Part shown: one piece after another, positions 11,721 to 22,700 of the stretch
How positions within the stretch are numbered: position 1 is the stretch's first letter
Layout: every line of letters starts with the position of its first letter
Assembly: GCA_012656075.1 (NCBI GenBank)
Contig: JAAKBF010000105.1
Coordinates: forward strand, 62,001 to 126,000
Source: Phytophthora hibernalis
Lineage: Eukaryota > Oomycota > Peronosporomycetes > Peronosporales > Peronosporaceae
Direction of reading: 5' to 3'
Length of the DNA stretch: 64,000 nucleotides
The notes under the pieces: generated by a model
What the model was told of the DNA's origin: nothing
Database searches by the model: none
What the model saw: only the letters and a program-made list of their open reading frames with translations
Position numbers and translations under genes: made by a program

Positions 11721-12165
11721 GATCTCAGCCACTAAACCCTAAACCCTTAAATTATAGGTCCTAGACATACCACACCCAAGGAAGAGGCAAAAATGGTGAC
11801 GTCCGGCCTAACGAGGCCAGCTCATCTACTCTGCAGTGAACCAGCGTTCCAAGACGGCGCGCCCGTAGCTACTAATTGACTGTCCACAACGACTACGTCT
11901 CATGAATGCGCTTCCAGAAGTGTTCAGAGTTTTGATCAGTGCTTGTAGCTCCGTCCTCGGATGTGTTAGTGTATGCCTTGCACAGATAGATATCCTCCGC
12001 TGGCGTCCACGGCGGGGCGTTCGGCAAGGCGGCGACTTGGAAGACACAGCAAAGAATGCACGTTTTGGCTGGTAGGTTGGTTCGAGAATGCGTTGCAATT
12101 CGTATGTGGGCAAAGTGAATAGACGCCTCCTATTCACTTCGTCTCTGGTGTAGTGCACAAGCCAT
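11721..12165 (-). other. No recognised gene; open frame 11826-12158 of unknown nature
   Basis: A 110-codon minus-strand frame (basic, with HTLTHPRTEL) sits directly downstream of the gag relic and may be the continuation of that retroelement, but no motif supports it. Two adjacent TTTAGGG-like units occur near 11734 on the complementary strand; they are too few to be telomeric. Confidence 0.3.
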
Positions 12166-12792
12166 TTAATTACTTTCGGCTTCCTTTCTTGTTGCTGTTC
12201 GAGTGGTTGCTATTACTGCCGTTGTTGTCCCGGCCAGTATTAGCACCTCATTGAACGACCGACGACCACTACTGTTGCTGTTGTTACCACCTCGGTTTCG
12301 ATAGTTGTTGCTGCGATTGCTGTTGTTGGTGCCACGTTCGCGACCTCGCGAGCTTTCGTGGTTGTTGGTCTTCTTGTCATGACGATGGAGACGCTGTTCA
12401 CTCTGTTCAATCCGCTCGAAGAATGGAACACGGGAAGCGACGGTGGAGTAGGCTTGACCGCTAGCGTCATACTTGTTCTGCCACTCGTAGGGTAGCCCAC
12501 GCTTGTAAAGTCGGCACAGTGCGTCCTCGCACATCGTCGAGTTCTCGTAGAGGCGGCCAATGTATGCTCCATGCGCCCCTAATGACCGGAAACGCTTGCT
12601 GTATTTGGCGAGTGACCCTCTGCGTGCTTTCCCGATCTCCCAGAGCTCTTCTTGTATTTTATCGCTGTAGTTCACGGGCAGGACCACTATCGACGCCTTA
12701 CAGAGTGCGCGAGAGAATTCTTCGTCCATGCGAGTATCGTCATCCGTGAGAGAGGCGTCAACGAAGGCTTCATGCAAGTCGCCTTTCAGCAA
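12166..12792 (-). pseudogene. Retrotransposon gag relic
   Basis: A 208-codon frame has the look of a gypsy gag: an acidic helical part (DEEFSRALCKAS, EELWEIGKARRGSLAKYSKRF) with the retrotransposon-gag pattern RLYKRGLPYEWQNKY, followed by an RGG/N-rich tail (SSRGRERG, NNYRNRGGNN). No CCHC knuckle is seen. The LTR copy B lies about 300 bp upstream in the same orientation, as expected for 5' LTR, leader and gag. Pol and the other LTR are absent, so this is a truncated copy. Confidence 0.65.
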
Positions 12793-13090
12793 GATAGTGG
12801 TGTTGAGACATTTGTCCTCGACATTCCAGGACAGGAGTGTGGCGAGTTGGTTGAAATATTACACCCATTCTTGGTCCTCCGTCGATGAACTTCGGCATCT
12901 TCTTCGTCACTACTTCTTCTTCGACACCTTTTGCCTTGTTCGCTGCACGTACGGTGATCGAATATGTGATGTATCGTTATTTTTCATCTTTGAACATGGC
13001 GCGGCTCGTTGTTGAGGGTTGGCTCATTGGTGAGGGTTGACGGCCGACGGGTGTTCCAGGTCGATGATGCTGGTTTGATATATTACAAAG

Positions 13091-13268
13091 TGCCAAGCCC
13101 GCTTGTGTAGTAAACGGTAAAATGCAAACTGAGGTTGATCCTGGCTTAGCAAACTAACATGTAGTGCTCTGGAGGAGGCCGCCGTTGGGGCCTGTGTACC
13201 CATGTACCCTCCGAGTTTCAACTAGACTACTGATTTGAGCCCAAGTCATCCTTGCGCCATTAAAGACA
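13091..13268 (-). repeat. 178-bp LTR, copy B (5' LTR of the truncated gag element)
   Basis: Reverse complement of the sequence at 8445-8622 with roughly 10-15 percent differences and identical length; TG...CA ends. Its 3' side faces the gag relic. Confidence 0.7.
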
Positions 13269-13676
13269 GGCGCGAGTGACGATGGGTGGGAAGAGATATG
13301 TCACGCAGCGCAGGGCCAAGCGGCTTCTCGACACATGCGGATGGACGCTATGATCCTCGTTTATGGAAGCAATGGCTGCGCGATTTGTCTTAGCGTTACC
13401 TCAGGGCAACACCTGCTACCCGTCCACCTCGACAGCAACTTCTCTGCATAAAGAACATGGCAATTAAATATATTGTGGCCAACATAGTATTTTAGCCAAG
13501 GTTACCTACGAACTCTATTCTGCTCAACACAGCTCCAATTTCTAGAGCCACCTCTCCCTATTAGCAACGATCTCTCACACCACATTCTCCCATTCGAGTT
13601 CCTACCTCTCGCGCCTACGCCACCAAGAGCAACCTTCGATTATCACCCCTGATTACAACCCAAAACAACTCCAGCC
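13269..13676 (+). promoter_or_regulatory. Upstream region of the split secreted-protein gene
   Basis: No ORF is present. CACATTCTCCCATTC (about 13583) partly resembles the oomycete initiator consensus (TCATT-YY-N-CA-W-TTT) about 90 bp before the ATG, and the stretch is pyrimidine rich as oomycete leaders usually are. It is a weak candidate core promoter. Confidence 0.3.
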
Positions 13677-14095
13677 ATGTTCAACAGCAACAAGATATTC
13701 GCCCTGTATATCGCCGTCATGATCCTCTCCAGCGGTTCTCACGCCGGGAAGGAGGCCGCCGAGACTTTCAGTCTACTAGGTGCCCCCGGCGCCAGTGTAG
13801 GTGTCCCAGGCGTCTCTACTGTCGGCGTCGGTGCTCCTGGTGTTCTCGGCCCCGGTGTTAGTGTCGGTGTCCCAGGCATTGCCAGTGTGGGTGTCGGAGT
13901 TCCTCCAGCAGTTGGTATGAATGGTGTGGGCGTCGGTGTCGGCGGTATCCCAAGTGTTGTGGGCGTCAACGGTGTTGGTGTGCCTGCCGTCGGTGTCCAT
14001 GATGTTGACGTCGGCATTGGAACCGGCGTTGGCGAGGATGTATATTCGAGTAAGACCGTGACTGTCGCGAACGGCGACAGCACCGCGACGGCGAC
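13677..14095 (+). pseudogene. 5' half of a secreted V/G-rich protein gene, split by element 2
   Basis: ATG 13677 opens a protein with a clear signal peptide (hydrophobic FALYIAVMIL, cleavage likely after SSGSHA) followed by KEAAE and a low-complexity region of repeated VGVPG, VGVGAPG and VGVNGVG units. The natural frame meets the LTR of element 2 at 14096. The visible stop at 14145-14147 is encoded by the LTR. The 3' half is at 41586-41718. Without the element and one copy of GCGAC the two parts add to 552 bases, exactly 184 codons including the stop. The protein would be about 183 residues and secreted. Related genes lie at 42803-43509, 44441-44926 and 58062-58402. Function unknown. Confidence 0.88.
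14091..14095. repeat. Left target-site duplication of element 2 (GCGAC)
   Basis: GCGAC precedes the left LTR; the identical GCGAC follows the right LTR at 41581-41585. Confidence 0.92.
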
Positions 14096-14516
14096 TGTGA
14101 CGGGAGTCACACGCTTGTTAGCTTTAGAGGAAGCGTTAACGCGCTAACCACAACAGACGCCTAGCGTTGCTGCTGTAAGCTTGCAAAGGCCTGGCCTTCC
14201 TGTCCAATATGGTACCGAGTACCAATTGACTTGCGAACTTCCGGGTTAGAGTTAAACTGATTTATATTAAGAACACTGTTGTAGTTCTAACTACTGCTAA
14301 CTATCTGCATACTGAATCCCTGTCTAATCTGATCTGTCCTAATGGGGACCACCCATTTAGATGTACTGCTTTAATACAACTGACGTACCACTTAAGTACG
14401 GCTGAAGTACGAATTAAGTCCTTGACGTGCCACACACCACGCGTATGACGGACACCAATGGTGTGGACCACATCACAGAGAGCAATGGTCGCCCCCTGTC
14501 AAGTGGCCCCATTACA
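14096..14516 (-). repeat. Element 2 3' LTR
   Basis: 421 bp; in element orientation it begins TGTAATGGGGCC and ends CCGTCACA. It differs from the other LTR by about 12 substitutions and one base in a C run, implying an older insertion than element 1. Confidence 0.93.
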
Positions 14517-16703
14517 CCCTCCCACACCCAAACGGGAAGCACCTTGTCCCAGGGGAATTCCAGCGAACCGCACAGGCAACGCCTCATTCTGCAATTTGCG
14601 CCCGAGCGAACACCCGCCGAGAATCCAAGACGCCCACCGGGCACCAGGCCAAGACCCGCACCACTTGCGATGCCCAAGCGCGTCGACTCCAGGCGCTCCG
14701 CGCCGCCGACCACAAGACGAAAGGCGGCGAAGCCCAATCGAAGAAGCCGCCTCGGCATCCGAAGAAGGCTTCCCAGAAGCCCGACGACAGGGCTAAGCCC
14801 GCTGCGACCAGATCCCGGTCCAGCTGGAAACGCACCGAGGTCACCCTGCCCGGACCGTACGAAGGCGGCAGTGACAACGAGTCGGAATCCGACGGCGAGA
14901 CCAACCCGAACCTAGTTCTGGGCGACGACAGCCCGGAATCCCACAACGACGAAGCTCCAAGAGCGGAAGATGCGAGCGCGCCGACGACAACGACCGTAGC
15001 GACGGCAGAGACTTCCAAAGTCCCGGGTCCTGACGACAAAGCTTCGGACAGCGGTGACGAGGCTCACAGAGCCGCTGATGACGATGGTCAAGCTTCCAAA
15101 GTTCCGAGGGACGGCGACAACGCCTCCGAGGCCGGCGACGACAAGTCCCACTCGGCGACTGCAAAGCAGACCAGCGACGCACCCAAGGACGCTGCCTCAG
15201 CCACCGAGCGCAAACCCGAGCCGGGTGCAACAAGTGAAGCGAAGCACCGCTCGGAGGAGGATGCCTCGGACGAGGTCGACTACTGCGAGTCGGATCTGGA
15301 GTCGGGCGAGGTCAACGACCCAAGCACTTCACCCAAGCTCACCGATCAGCAGCGACGTCTCCATCCGGGAGTTCTGCAACTCCTCGCAGTGCTGCTTCTG
15401 TCGCACGTGCTGCTGCTGAAGCCTCCAAGCGGGAAGCCCAAGTTATCACCAACGTCGGCGACGGTGATGACGTACCCGAAGGGCTGCTTCAGCCGAAGGG
15501 CTGCTTCAGCCCGATAACCGCCAGCACCTTCACGATCGTGCCTGCGATGTGAGGGAGGCTGCGGAGCAGCGACGAACCTCGAAGCGAGATCACGAGCCAG
15601 CGGCACCTCGAAACAAAGAGCAGCTGCTCGCGCTGCGATACTGACCCGTACGGGAGTACCGCGAGTACCTTCGACAGAGTCGTGAGCCGGGTAAGGCGGT
15701 GCAGCAGTACGACGAGTGTCCCGTCGTCCTCCACGACGACACGGGCCTCGCCCGCCAGTCCAACGAACGCGAGTTCACAGACTGGCTGCACCACTTGCGG
15801 TACCCCTTGCCCGAGTTCACGGACTCGCCGTACCGTATCGACTGGCTGGCCCAACGGCGCCTCCGCTTCCGCATGGCGAAATCCATCGTGGATGGCCAGT
15901 GGCGTAACCGATACCTCGAGCGCTCGAATCCCACCCCGGGCGTTATCCTCGAGGAGGTTGTGCAGAAGATCCAGAAGTCATGGCAGTCGCAGCCGGTAGA
16001 ACCGTTCAGTGTTCTTGGTGCGGTTAGCACCGACCGGCTCCAGGGGAGCGGTCATAAGCGGCCACGATGTCGGCGCAGTCCTCCGAGAGACGGCTACCAG
16101 CCTCCCACGTGCTTTGATCCTCCGGATAGCTGCGCCACTTCACCAAGTATTGGTAGTGACCGCTACGCCCGCGGCGCCTCAGTATTCTCTCGACATGGAA
16201 GTAGAGAGCGCCCTCATTACCGATCAGTGGAGGCGGGGGACGCAACGGACGCATCCACGGATCGGGACGCTCCGCGTCAGGTGTTGGCGGCGCGCGCTTC
16301 AGCGCCTGTTGGGTATTCTGACCACACGAAGCTGGTGACTGCAGTGGAGGGTTGCCAACGGCTCTTGGAGTCGCAGAGGACTGACTTACTGGCCCTGCGA
16401 GGGAACCTGCACTCCGTCGAGTCGACTGTGAGTCATTTGGGTCCAAGTGTGGTTCAGCTCGAACGCAGTGCGGGTGATCGCCAGCGGCAGGTCGATCGCT
16501 CGAGCGAGGACCTTCGACAAGCGCTTTGTCGATGCTCGGAGAGCAAGAGAGCCCTCCCGAATGACCGTGCTGAGCTTCACAAGCACTTTGGGTGGCTCCG
16601 CGACCTCTACTCTCGCGTTGAGGCGTTGGAGGGCCGTGCTCCTCCGGCTGGTCCGCCCCTGCGGCTGCTCCTCCTGCTGCGACCGTTCCTCCGCCGGATA
16701 TGA
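14445..16703 (+). CDS. Antisense ORF of element 2 (acidic and coiled-coil protein, frameshifted)
   Basis: On the plus strand, opposite to gag-pol, a protein can be followed for about 2.2 kb. It starts at ATG 14445 inside the LTR (MTDTNGVDHITESNG). An acidic region follows (about 14825-15340, GGSDNESESDGETN), then an A/R/E-rich helix, then a well-composed segment (EFTDWLHHLRYPLPEFTDSPY, RIDWLAQRRLRFRMAKSIVDG, about 15770-15900), and a coiled-coil C terminus (QRLLESQRTDLLALRGNLHS, about 16360-16420; LYSRVEALEG near 16630). Frame changes fit two missing bases and a 17-bp tandem duplication near 15490; one TGA lies near 15647. The reverse strand here encodes only the integrase-chromodomain linker and the chromodomain. 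Antisense ORFs at this place are known in some plant LTR elements. No domain recognised. Confidence 0.6.
14517..14529 (-). other. Polypurine tract of element 2
   Basis: In element orientation GGGTGTGGGAGGG abuts the TG of the 3' LTR, the position from which plus-strand DNA synthesis is primed. Confidence 0.7.
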
Positions 16704-16766
16704 TGCAGATGGTGGAGAACACGTTTCGCCACTTCGCGAACACGTCGGACTCTCAGAGTCATTCAC
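16024..16766 (-). CDS. Element 2 pol tail: P/Q-rich linker and chromodomain
   Basis: After the integrase the minus strand encodes a low-complexity linker and then a good chromodomain at about 16230-16040: LYFHVERILRRRG, YLVKWRSYP, STWEAGSRLSEDC, ending DIVAAYDRSP. The V-x-W-x-x-Y-P and T-W-E motifs are those of chromovirus integrase chromodomains, which read histone methylation to choose integration sites. The linker has competing open frames and overlaps the C-terminal part of the antisense ORF. Confidence 0.8.
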
Positions 16767-17755
16767 CTCGGCCTGGTGATAGGGCTTAAGAAGTCCACGT
16801 AGAACGTCGGGTGCGTGGCCATAGCCGACGGTAGGTCCAATGTGTATGCGTTGCCATGGACTCTGATGACCGTGAACGGCCCCACGAACCTTGGACGCAG
16901 CTTTGTGCTGCCCACCGTAGTAAACGCCTGCATAGGGAGGTTTTTAGCGTTTAAGAGGACCTGGTCCCCAAGTTTAAACACATTCACGTTCCTTCGCCCT
17001 CGGCGATCACTGTTTTCCTTCTGCTGGGTTTGCGCGGCAGCCATAGCGTCCCGGACGCGTTGTCACCAGTCTCGATGAACGCCAACAGGTTCCGTTTGAC
17101 GGACGGACGCAGGCCTTTAAGGCCCCGCGGGTCTTCGGCGTCAGCCTCTCCCCACTCAAATTAGAAGCCGGAGGTAACGACAGTGGCGTACGCGGATGGC
17201 GTAACCCGTTAACGTAGAATGGGGTGAAACCCGTCGACGAATGCGCAGCATTATTCAGCGCCAACTCAACCAGCGGCAGCAGCGTGCTCCACTTTGTGAG
17301 TTCTTCGGCGCAGACGCTGCGCAACACATCCTCCAACACGCGGTTCACCCGCTCGGTTTGACTGTCTGTCTGCGTATGGTCCGCCGTGGACATGTCCAAT
17401 CTCGTTCCGAAAAGACGGAACAAGTGTTTCCAGAAGTGTGAGACGAAGCGGGGATCCGATCACTCACGAACGCCTCGGAAGGCCATTATGTCGAAAGACA
17501 TTGTCGACAAAGAGTTGAGCCGCTTGTGGCGCCGTCACACTCTTTTCACTGCGGCTAGCCGCACCATCTTACTGAGACGGCAAACGAAGACCAAGATACC
17601 AGTGTGGCCGCGTGCATCTGCCGGAAGCTCGAAGATGAGGTCCATGCTCACCGAGCGCCAGCAATCGGCCGGCACCGGCAAGCTCATCAAGGGAGCCGAT
17701 GACGAGGGAGCGGGTTTCACACGTTGGCACGTTTCGCACGTCTGCACGTACTTAA
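16763..17755 (-). pseudogene. Element 2 integrase, lacking the His half of its zinc finger
   Basis: The order on the minus strand is CETCQRVKPAPSS (Cys pair, about 17735), MDLIFELPADARGHTG (first catalytic D), FVSDR in another frame near 17465 (second D), HTQTDSQTERVNRVLEDVLR (catalytic E, about 17360), and the GPY/F-type end (KLRPRFVGPFTVI near 16890, then THPTFYVDFLSP). Directly before VQTCETCQ the sequence jumps from an RNase H-tether motif (VVPNDEDL) with nothing in between, so about 45 residues with the two zinc-binding histidines are missing. Several frame changes are also present. Confidence 0.8.
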
Positions 17756-19729
17756 GTCCTCGTCATTAGGAACGACTATGCGAGGCTCTTCGCCTTCATC
17801 GACTTGGTAATAGAGGAGACCTTCGACCAGAGAGTAGCGGTGCAACCGCGAGCGCTGCCGCGCAGTTATCTTCACCGCTGCATTCGGCGTGCCGAGTGCT
17901 CTAACGAGATCGACCAGATCTTCGTCCTCGGCGTACGCCTCTCACAGAAGCTCATAGAGCGGGGACTCGAGGTACGCGACGTGCGCCAGCTCGTCGGGAA
18001 AGTGCGTCCGCGAGGACGTTCTGCTTTCCTGGCTTGTACTCCACCGTGAAGTTATACTCCGCGAAGAAGGAGAGCCACCGCGCCATGCGTTGGGAGAGAT
18101 GAGGCGACGATGTAAGGACGCGTGGTCTGTGTAGATCACAAAGGGTTTACTGCCAAGCAGGTGTACCCGAAATTTCACCAGCGCGTACTTCATAGCGAGA
18201 AGTTCCTTGTCGTGGACCGGGTAGTTCTTCTCTGCCGCCTTTAGTTGGCGCGACTGGAACGAGACCACTCGCTCTCTGCCATCGGCATCGACTTGCAGAA
18301 GCGCACAGCCAATGACAAACTCCGATGTATCGCATACTACACTGAACGGGCGATCGTCGTCTGGCAAAGCCAAGATCGGAGCGCTGCAAGCTTCTTTTGA
18401 TAGACTCAAACGCTTGGTGAGCCTCATCGTTCCACGACCATTCCGTGTCCTTCTTCAGGAGGTTGGTCAATGGCCGCGCCATCTCGGCATAATTGGCACT
18501 GTACTTGTGCAAGTAGTTGGCTAGGCCAAGCCACTTACGTAGGTCCTTCTGGGATACGGGAACCGCCACTGCGCAATCGCGCAAACCTTCTCCGAACCCG
18601 CGCGGATGCCATCCTTGCCAAGGAAACATCCCAAGAAGGGAATCTCTTCGGCGCCGAAGATGCACTTGTTGATGTTCGCATACAAGCGATTCTCGCGCAT
18701 GCACATCAAAACCTCGCGGAGGTGATCGATGTGAGCCTCGACGGCCGTCTTGTCTTCCGAGGCACGACTGTGCACGAAGATATCATCGAAGTACGTCTGT
18801 GCGAACGCCTGCATCGACCGAAAAAGCTGCGTCACCAGCTGATTGAACGTGGCGGAGTGTTTGACAGCCCCTGGGGCATCACAAGCCACTCCCACAACAT
18901 CCCACTGGGAGTACTCACCGCTGTGAGGTACGTCGGACTCGCGCATCAGCAGCTGATAATAGCCGTCGACCATGTCGAGTGCGCTAAAGATAGTGCATCC
19001 TGCCATGTTGTTCTGCAACACGTCCTTCCGAGGGATTGGCGTGGACGCCGGTATCGTCGCTGCATTCAACTTGTTGAACGCGTGCACCATGCGCCATTTA
19101 CCGTTGGGTTTCTTTACGCAAAACGTCGGGGACGAGTGCGGCGACTTCGACTCGCGTACCATGCCCGCGGCATACTTGGCTGCGAAGAAGGCGTCGATTA
19201 CGTCGACTTGCTCCTTCGGTAATGGCCACTGGAGAGTCGTGCAGTACTTGGTGCCCGGCACCAGATCGATTTCGTGTCGAACCCCCTATCCGGAGGCAAC
19301 ACCGACGGTGGGTCATCGCTGACGACATCCGAGAACTCCATCAGGAGAGGGTAGTACGGGTCCGACGGGTCCTTCAGGATGGCCGCGCCATACCTTTTCT
19401 GCCTCAACGAGGATCGCTCATCTTCAAGCACCTCCGGGTCCATGACCAAAGAGGTATTCAGCTCGACCGAGTCGTGTTCGCGGTGGATGAGGAGCATCTC
19501 CTCGAACTCGCCCGCCTTCAGCAAATCCAAAAATTCCACATATGAGAGCTCTTCCAACTCGAGTAGCTCCGCTACGGTAGGCAGGGGAGCCAGATTCACG
19601 CCTTCCTTGCGTTCTCCTGTGAGAACATCAAACACCACTGGTGTGGTCGCCTCACCCGAAGAGACCGCCTCGCGGTATGAACTTGCAGCGGCTGACGCAG
19701 CCTGAACATCTTCCAACGTGGGAGTCCCT
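17756..19729 (-). CDS. Element 2 reverse transcriptase and RNase H (frameshifted)
   Basis: An N-terminal acidic linker (ELLELEELSYVEFLDLLK) leads through DPPSVLPPDRG into a clear gypsy reverse transcriptase (about 19260-18540): GMVRESKSPHSSPTFCVKKP, HAFNKLNAATIPA, DMVDGYYQLLMRESD, FNQLVTQLF, and the catalytic TYFDDIFVHS near 18790. The connection GLANYLHKYSANYAEMARPL and RNase H (SVVCDTSEFVIGCALLQ, PVHDKELLAMKYAL, IYTDHASL, about 18330-18110) follow. Frame changes inside RT (about 18900) and at the RT/RNase H junctions are single-base. The linker's first residues (QSGQAGTPTLEDVQAAS) resemble the repeat-encoded peptide GRAGSPTTQGVDAGS, so the array probably grew from this native linker. Confidence 0.87.
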
Positions 19730-22700
19730 GCTTGGCCACTCTGTGTTGCGCGAGCTCCGGCTCTAGCGACTTGTCCTGCGCGAGCTGACCCAGCATCGAC
19801 GCCTTGCGTAGTGGGAGACCCTGCTACTCATCGTTGCGCGAGCACCGGCTCTAGCGACTTGTCCTGCGCGAGCTGACCCAGCATCGACGCCTTGCGTAGT
19901 GGGAGACCCTGCTCGACCACTCTTCGTCGCGCGAGCACCGGCTCTAGCGACTTGTCCTGCGCGAGCTGACCCAGCATCGACGCCTTGCGTAGTGGGAGAC
20001 CCTGCTCGACCGCGCTTTGGTGCGCGAGCACCGGCTTCAGCGACTTGTCCAGCGCGAGTTGACCCAGCATCGACGCCGTGCGTAGTGGGAGACCCTGCTC
20101 GACCACTCTTCGTCGCGTGAGCACCGGCTCTAGTGACTTGTCCTGCGCGAGCTGACCCAGCATCGACGCCTTGCGTAGTGGGAGACCCTGCTCGACCACG
20201 CTTTGGTGCGCGAGCACCGGCTCTAGCGACTTGTCCAGCGCGAGCTGACCCAGCATCGACGCCTTGCGTAGTGGGAGACCCTGCTACTCATCGTTGCGCG
20301 AGCACCGGCTCTAGCGACTTGTCCTGCGCGAGCTGACCCAGCATCGACGCCTTGCGTAGTGGGAGACCCTGCTCGACCACTCTTCGTCACGCGAGCACCG
20401 GCTCTAACGACTTGTCCTGCGCGAGCTGACCCAGCATCGACGCCTTGCGTAGTGGGAGACCCTGCTACTCATCGTTGCGCGAGCACCGGCTCTAGCGACT
20501 TGTCCTGCGCGAGCTGACCCAGCATCGACGCCTTGCGTAGTGGGAGACCCTGCTCGACCACTCTTCGTCACGCGAGCACCGGCTCTAACGACTTGTCCTG
20601 CGCGAGCTGACCCAGCATCGACGCCTTGCGTAGTGGGAGACCCTGCTCGACCACGCTTTGGTGCGCGAGCACCGGCTCTAGCGACTTGGCCTGCGCGAGC
20701 TGACCCAGCATCGACGCCTTGCGTAGTGGGAGACCCTGCTCGACCGCGCTTTGGTGCGCGAGCACCGGCTTCAGCGACTTGTCCAGCGCGAGCTGACCCA
20801 GCATCGACGCCTTGCGTAGTGGGAGACCCTGCTCGACCACGCTTCGTCGCGCGAGCACCGGCTCTAGCGACTTGTCCAGCACGAGCTGACCCAGCATCGA
20901 CGCCTTGCGTAGTGGGAGACCCTGCTCGACCACGCTTCGTCGCGCGAGCACCGGCTCTAGCGACTTGTCCAGCACGAGCTGACCCAGCATCGACGCCTTG
21001 CGTAGTGGGAGACCCTGCTCGACCACGCTTTGGTGCGCGAGCACCGGCTCTAGCGACTTGTCCAGCGCGAGCAGACCCAGCATCGACGCCTTGCGTAGTG
21101 GGAGACCCTGCTCGACCACGCTTCGTCGCGCGAGCACCGGCTCTAGCGACTTGTCCTGCGCGAGCTGACCCAGCATCGACGCCTTGCGTAGTGGGAGACC
21201 CTGCTTGACAACACTTCGTCACGCGAGCACCGGCTTCAGCGACTTGTCCTGCGCGAGCTGACCCTGCATCGACGCCGTGCGTAGTGGAAGACCCTGCTCG
21301 ACCACTCTTCGTCGCGTGAGCACCGGCTCTAGCGACTTGTCCTGCGCGAGCTGACCCAGCATCGACGGCTTGCGTAGTGGGAGACCCTGCTACTCATCGT
21401 TGCGCGAGCACCGGCTCTAGCGACTTGTCCTGCGCGAGCTGACCCAGCATCGACGCCTTGCGTAGTGGGAGACCCTGCTCGACCACGCTTCGTCGCGAGC
21501 TGAGCATCGACGCCTTGCGGTCTAGCGCGAGCACCGGCTTGTCCTGCGCGAGCTGACCCAGCATCGACGCCTTGCGTAGTGGGAGACCCTGCTCGACCAC
21601 TTGTCTGGTGCCGAGCTTCGGCTCTAGCGACTTGTCCAGCGCGAGCAGACCCAGCATCGACGCCTTGCGTAGTGGGAGACCTTGCTACTCATCGTTGCGC
21701 GAGCACTCGGCTCTAGCGAGCTGACCCAGCATCGACGCCTTGCGTAGTGGGAGACCCTGCTCGACCACGCTTTGCGCGAGCACCGGCTCTAGCGACTTGT
21801 CCTGCGCGAGCTGACCCAGCATCGACGCCTTGCGTAGTGGGAGACCCTGCTCGACCGCGCTTTGGTGCGCGAGCACCGGCTTCAGCGACTTGTCCAGCGC
21901 GAGCTGACCCAGCATCGACGCCTTGCGTAGTGGGAGACCCTGCTCGACCACGCTTCGTCGCGCGAGCACCGGCTCTAGCGACTTGTCCAGCACGAGCTGA
22001 CCCAGCATCGACGCCTTGCGTAGTGGGAGACCCTGCTCGACCACGCTTTGGTGCGCGAGCACCGGCTCTAGCGACTTGTCCTGCGCGAGCTGACCCAGCA
22101 TCGACGCCTTGCGTAGTGGGAGACCCTGCTCGACCGCGCTTTGGTGCGCGAGCACCGGCTTCAGCGACTTGTCCAGCGCGAGCTGACCCAGCATCGACGC
22201 CTTGCGTAGTGGGAGACCCTGCTCGACCACGCTTCGTCGCGCGAGCACCGGCTCTAGCGACTTGTCCAGCACGAGCTGACCCAGCATCGACGCCTTGCGT
22301 AGTGGGAGACCCTGCTCGACCACGCTTCGTCGCGTGAGCACCGGCTCTAGCGACTTGTCCTGCGCGAGCTGACCCAGCATCGACGGCTTGCGTAGTGGGA
22401 GACCCTGCTACTCATCGTTGCGCGAGCACCGGCTCTAGCGACTTGTCCTGCGCGAGCTGACCCAGCATCGACGCCTTGCGTAGTGGGAGACCTTGCTACT
22501 CATCGTTGCGCGAGCACCGGCTCTAGCGAGCTGACCCAGCATCGACGCCTTGCGTAGTGGGAGACCCTGCTCGACCACGCTTTGGTGCGCGAGCACCGGC
22601 TCTAGCGACTTGTCCTGCGCGAGCTGACCCAGCATCGACGCCTTGCGTAGTGGGAGACCCTGCTCGACCGCGCTTTGGTGCGCGAGCACCGGCTCAGCGA

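Noticed and set aside
11734..11750. Telomere-like CCCTAAA repeats
   Set aside because: Only two imperfect units, inside transposon debris; not evidence of a chromosome end.
13739..14110. Minus-strand P/T-rich open frame opposite the secreted-protein gene
   Set aside because: It is the mirror of the V/G repeat on the plus strand, has no start context, and runs through the LTR junction.
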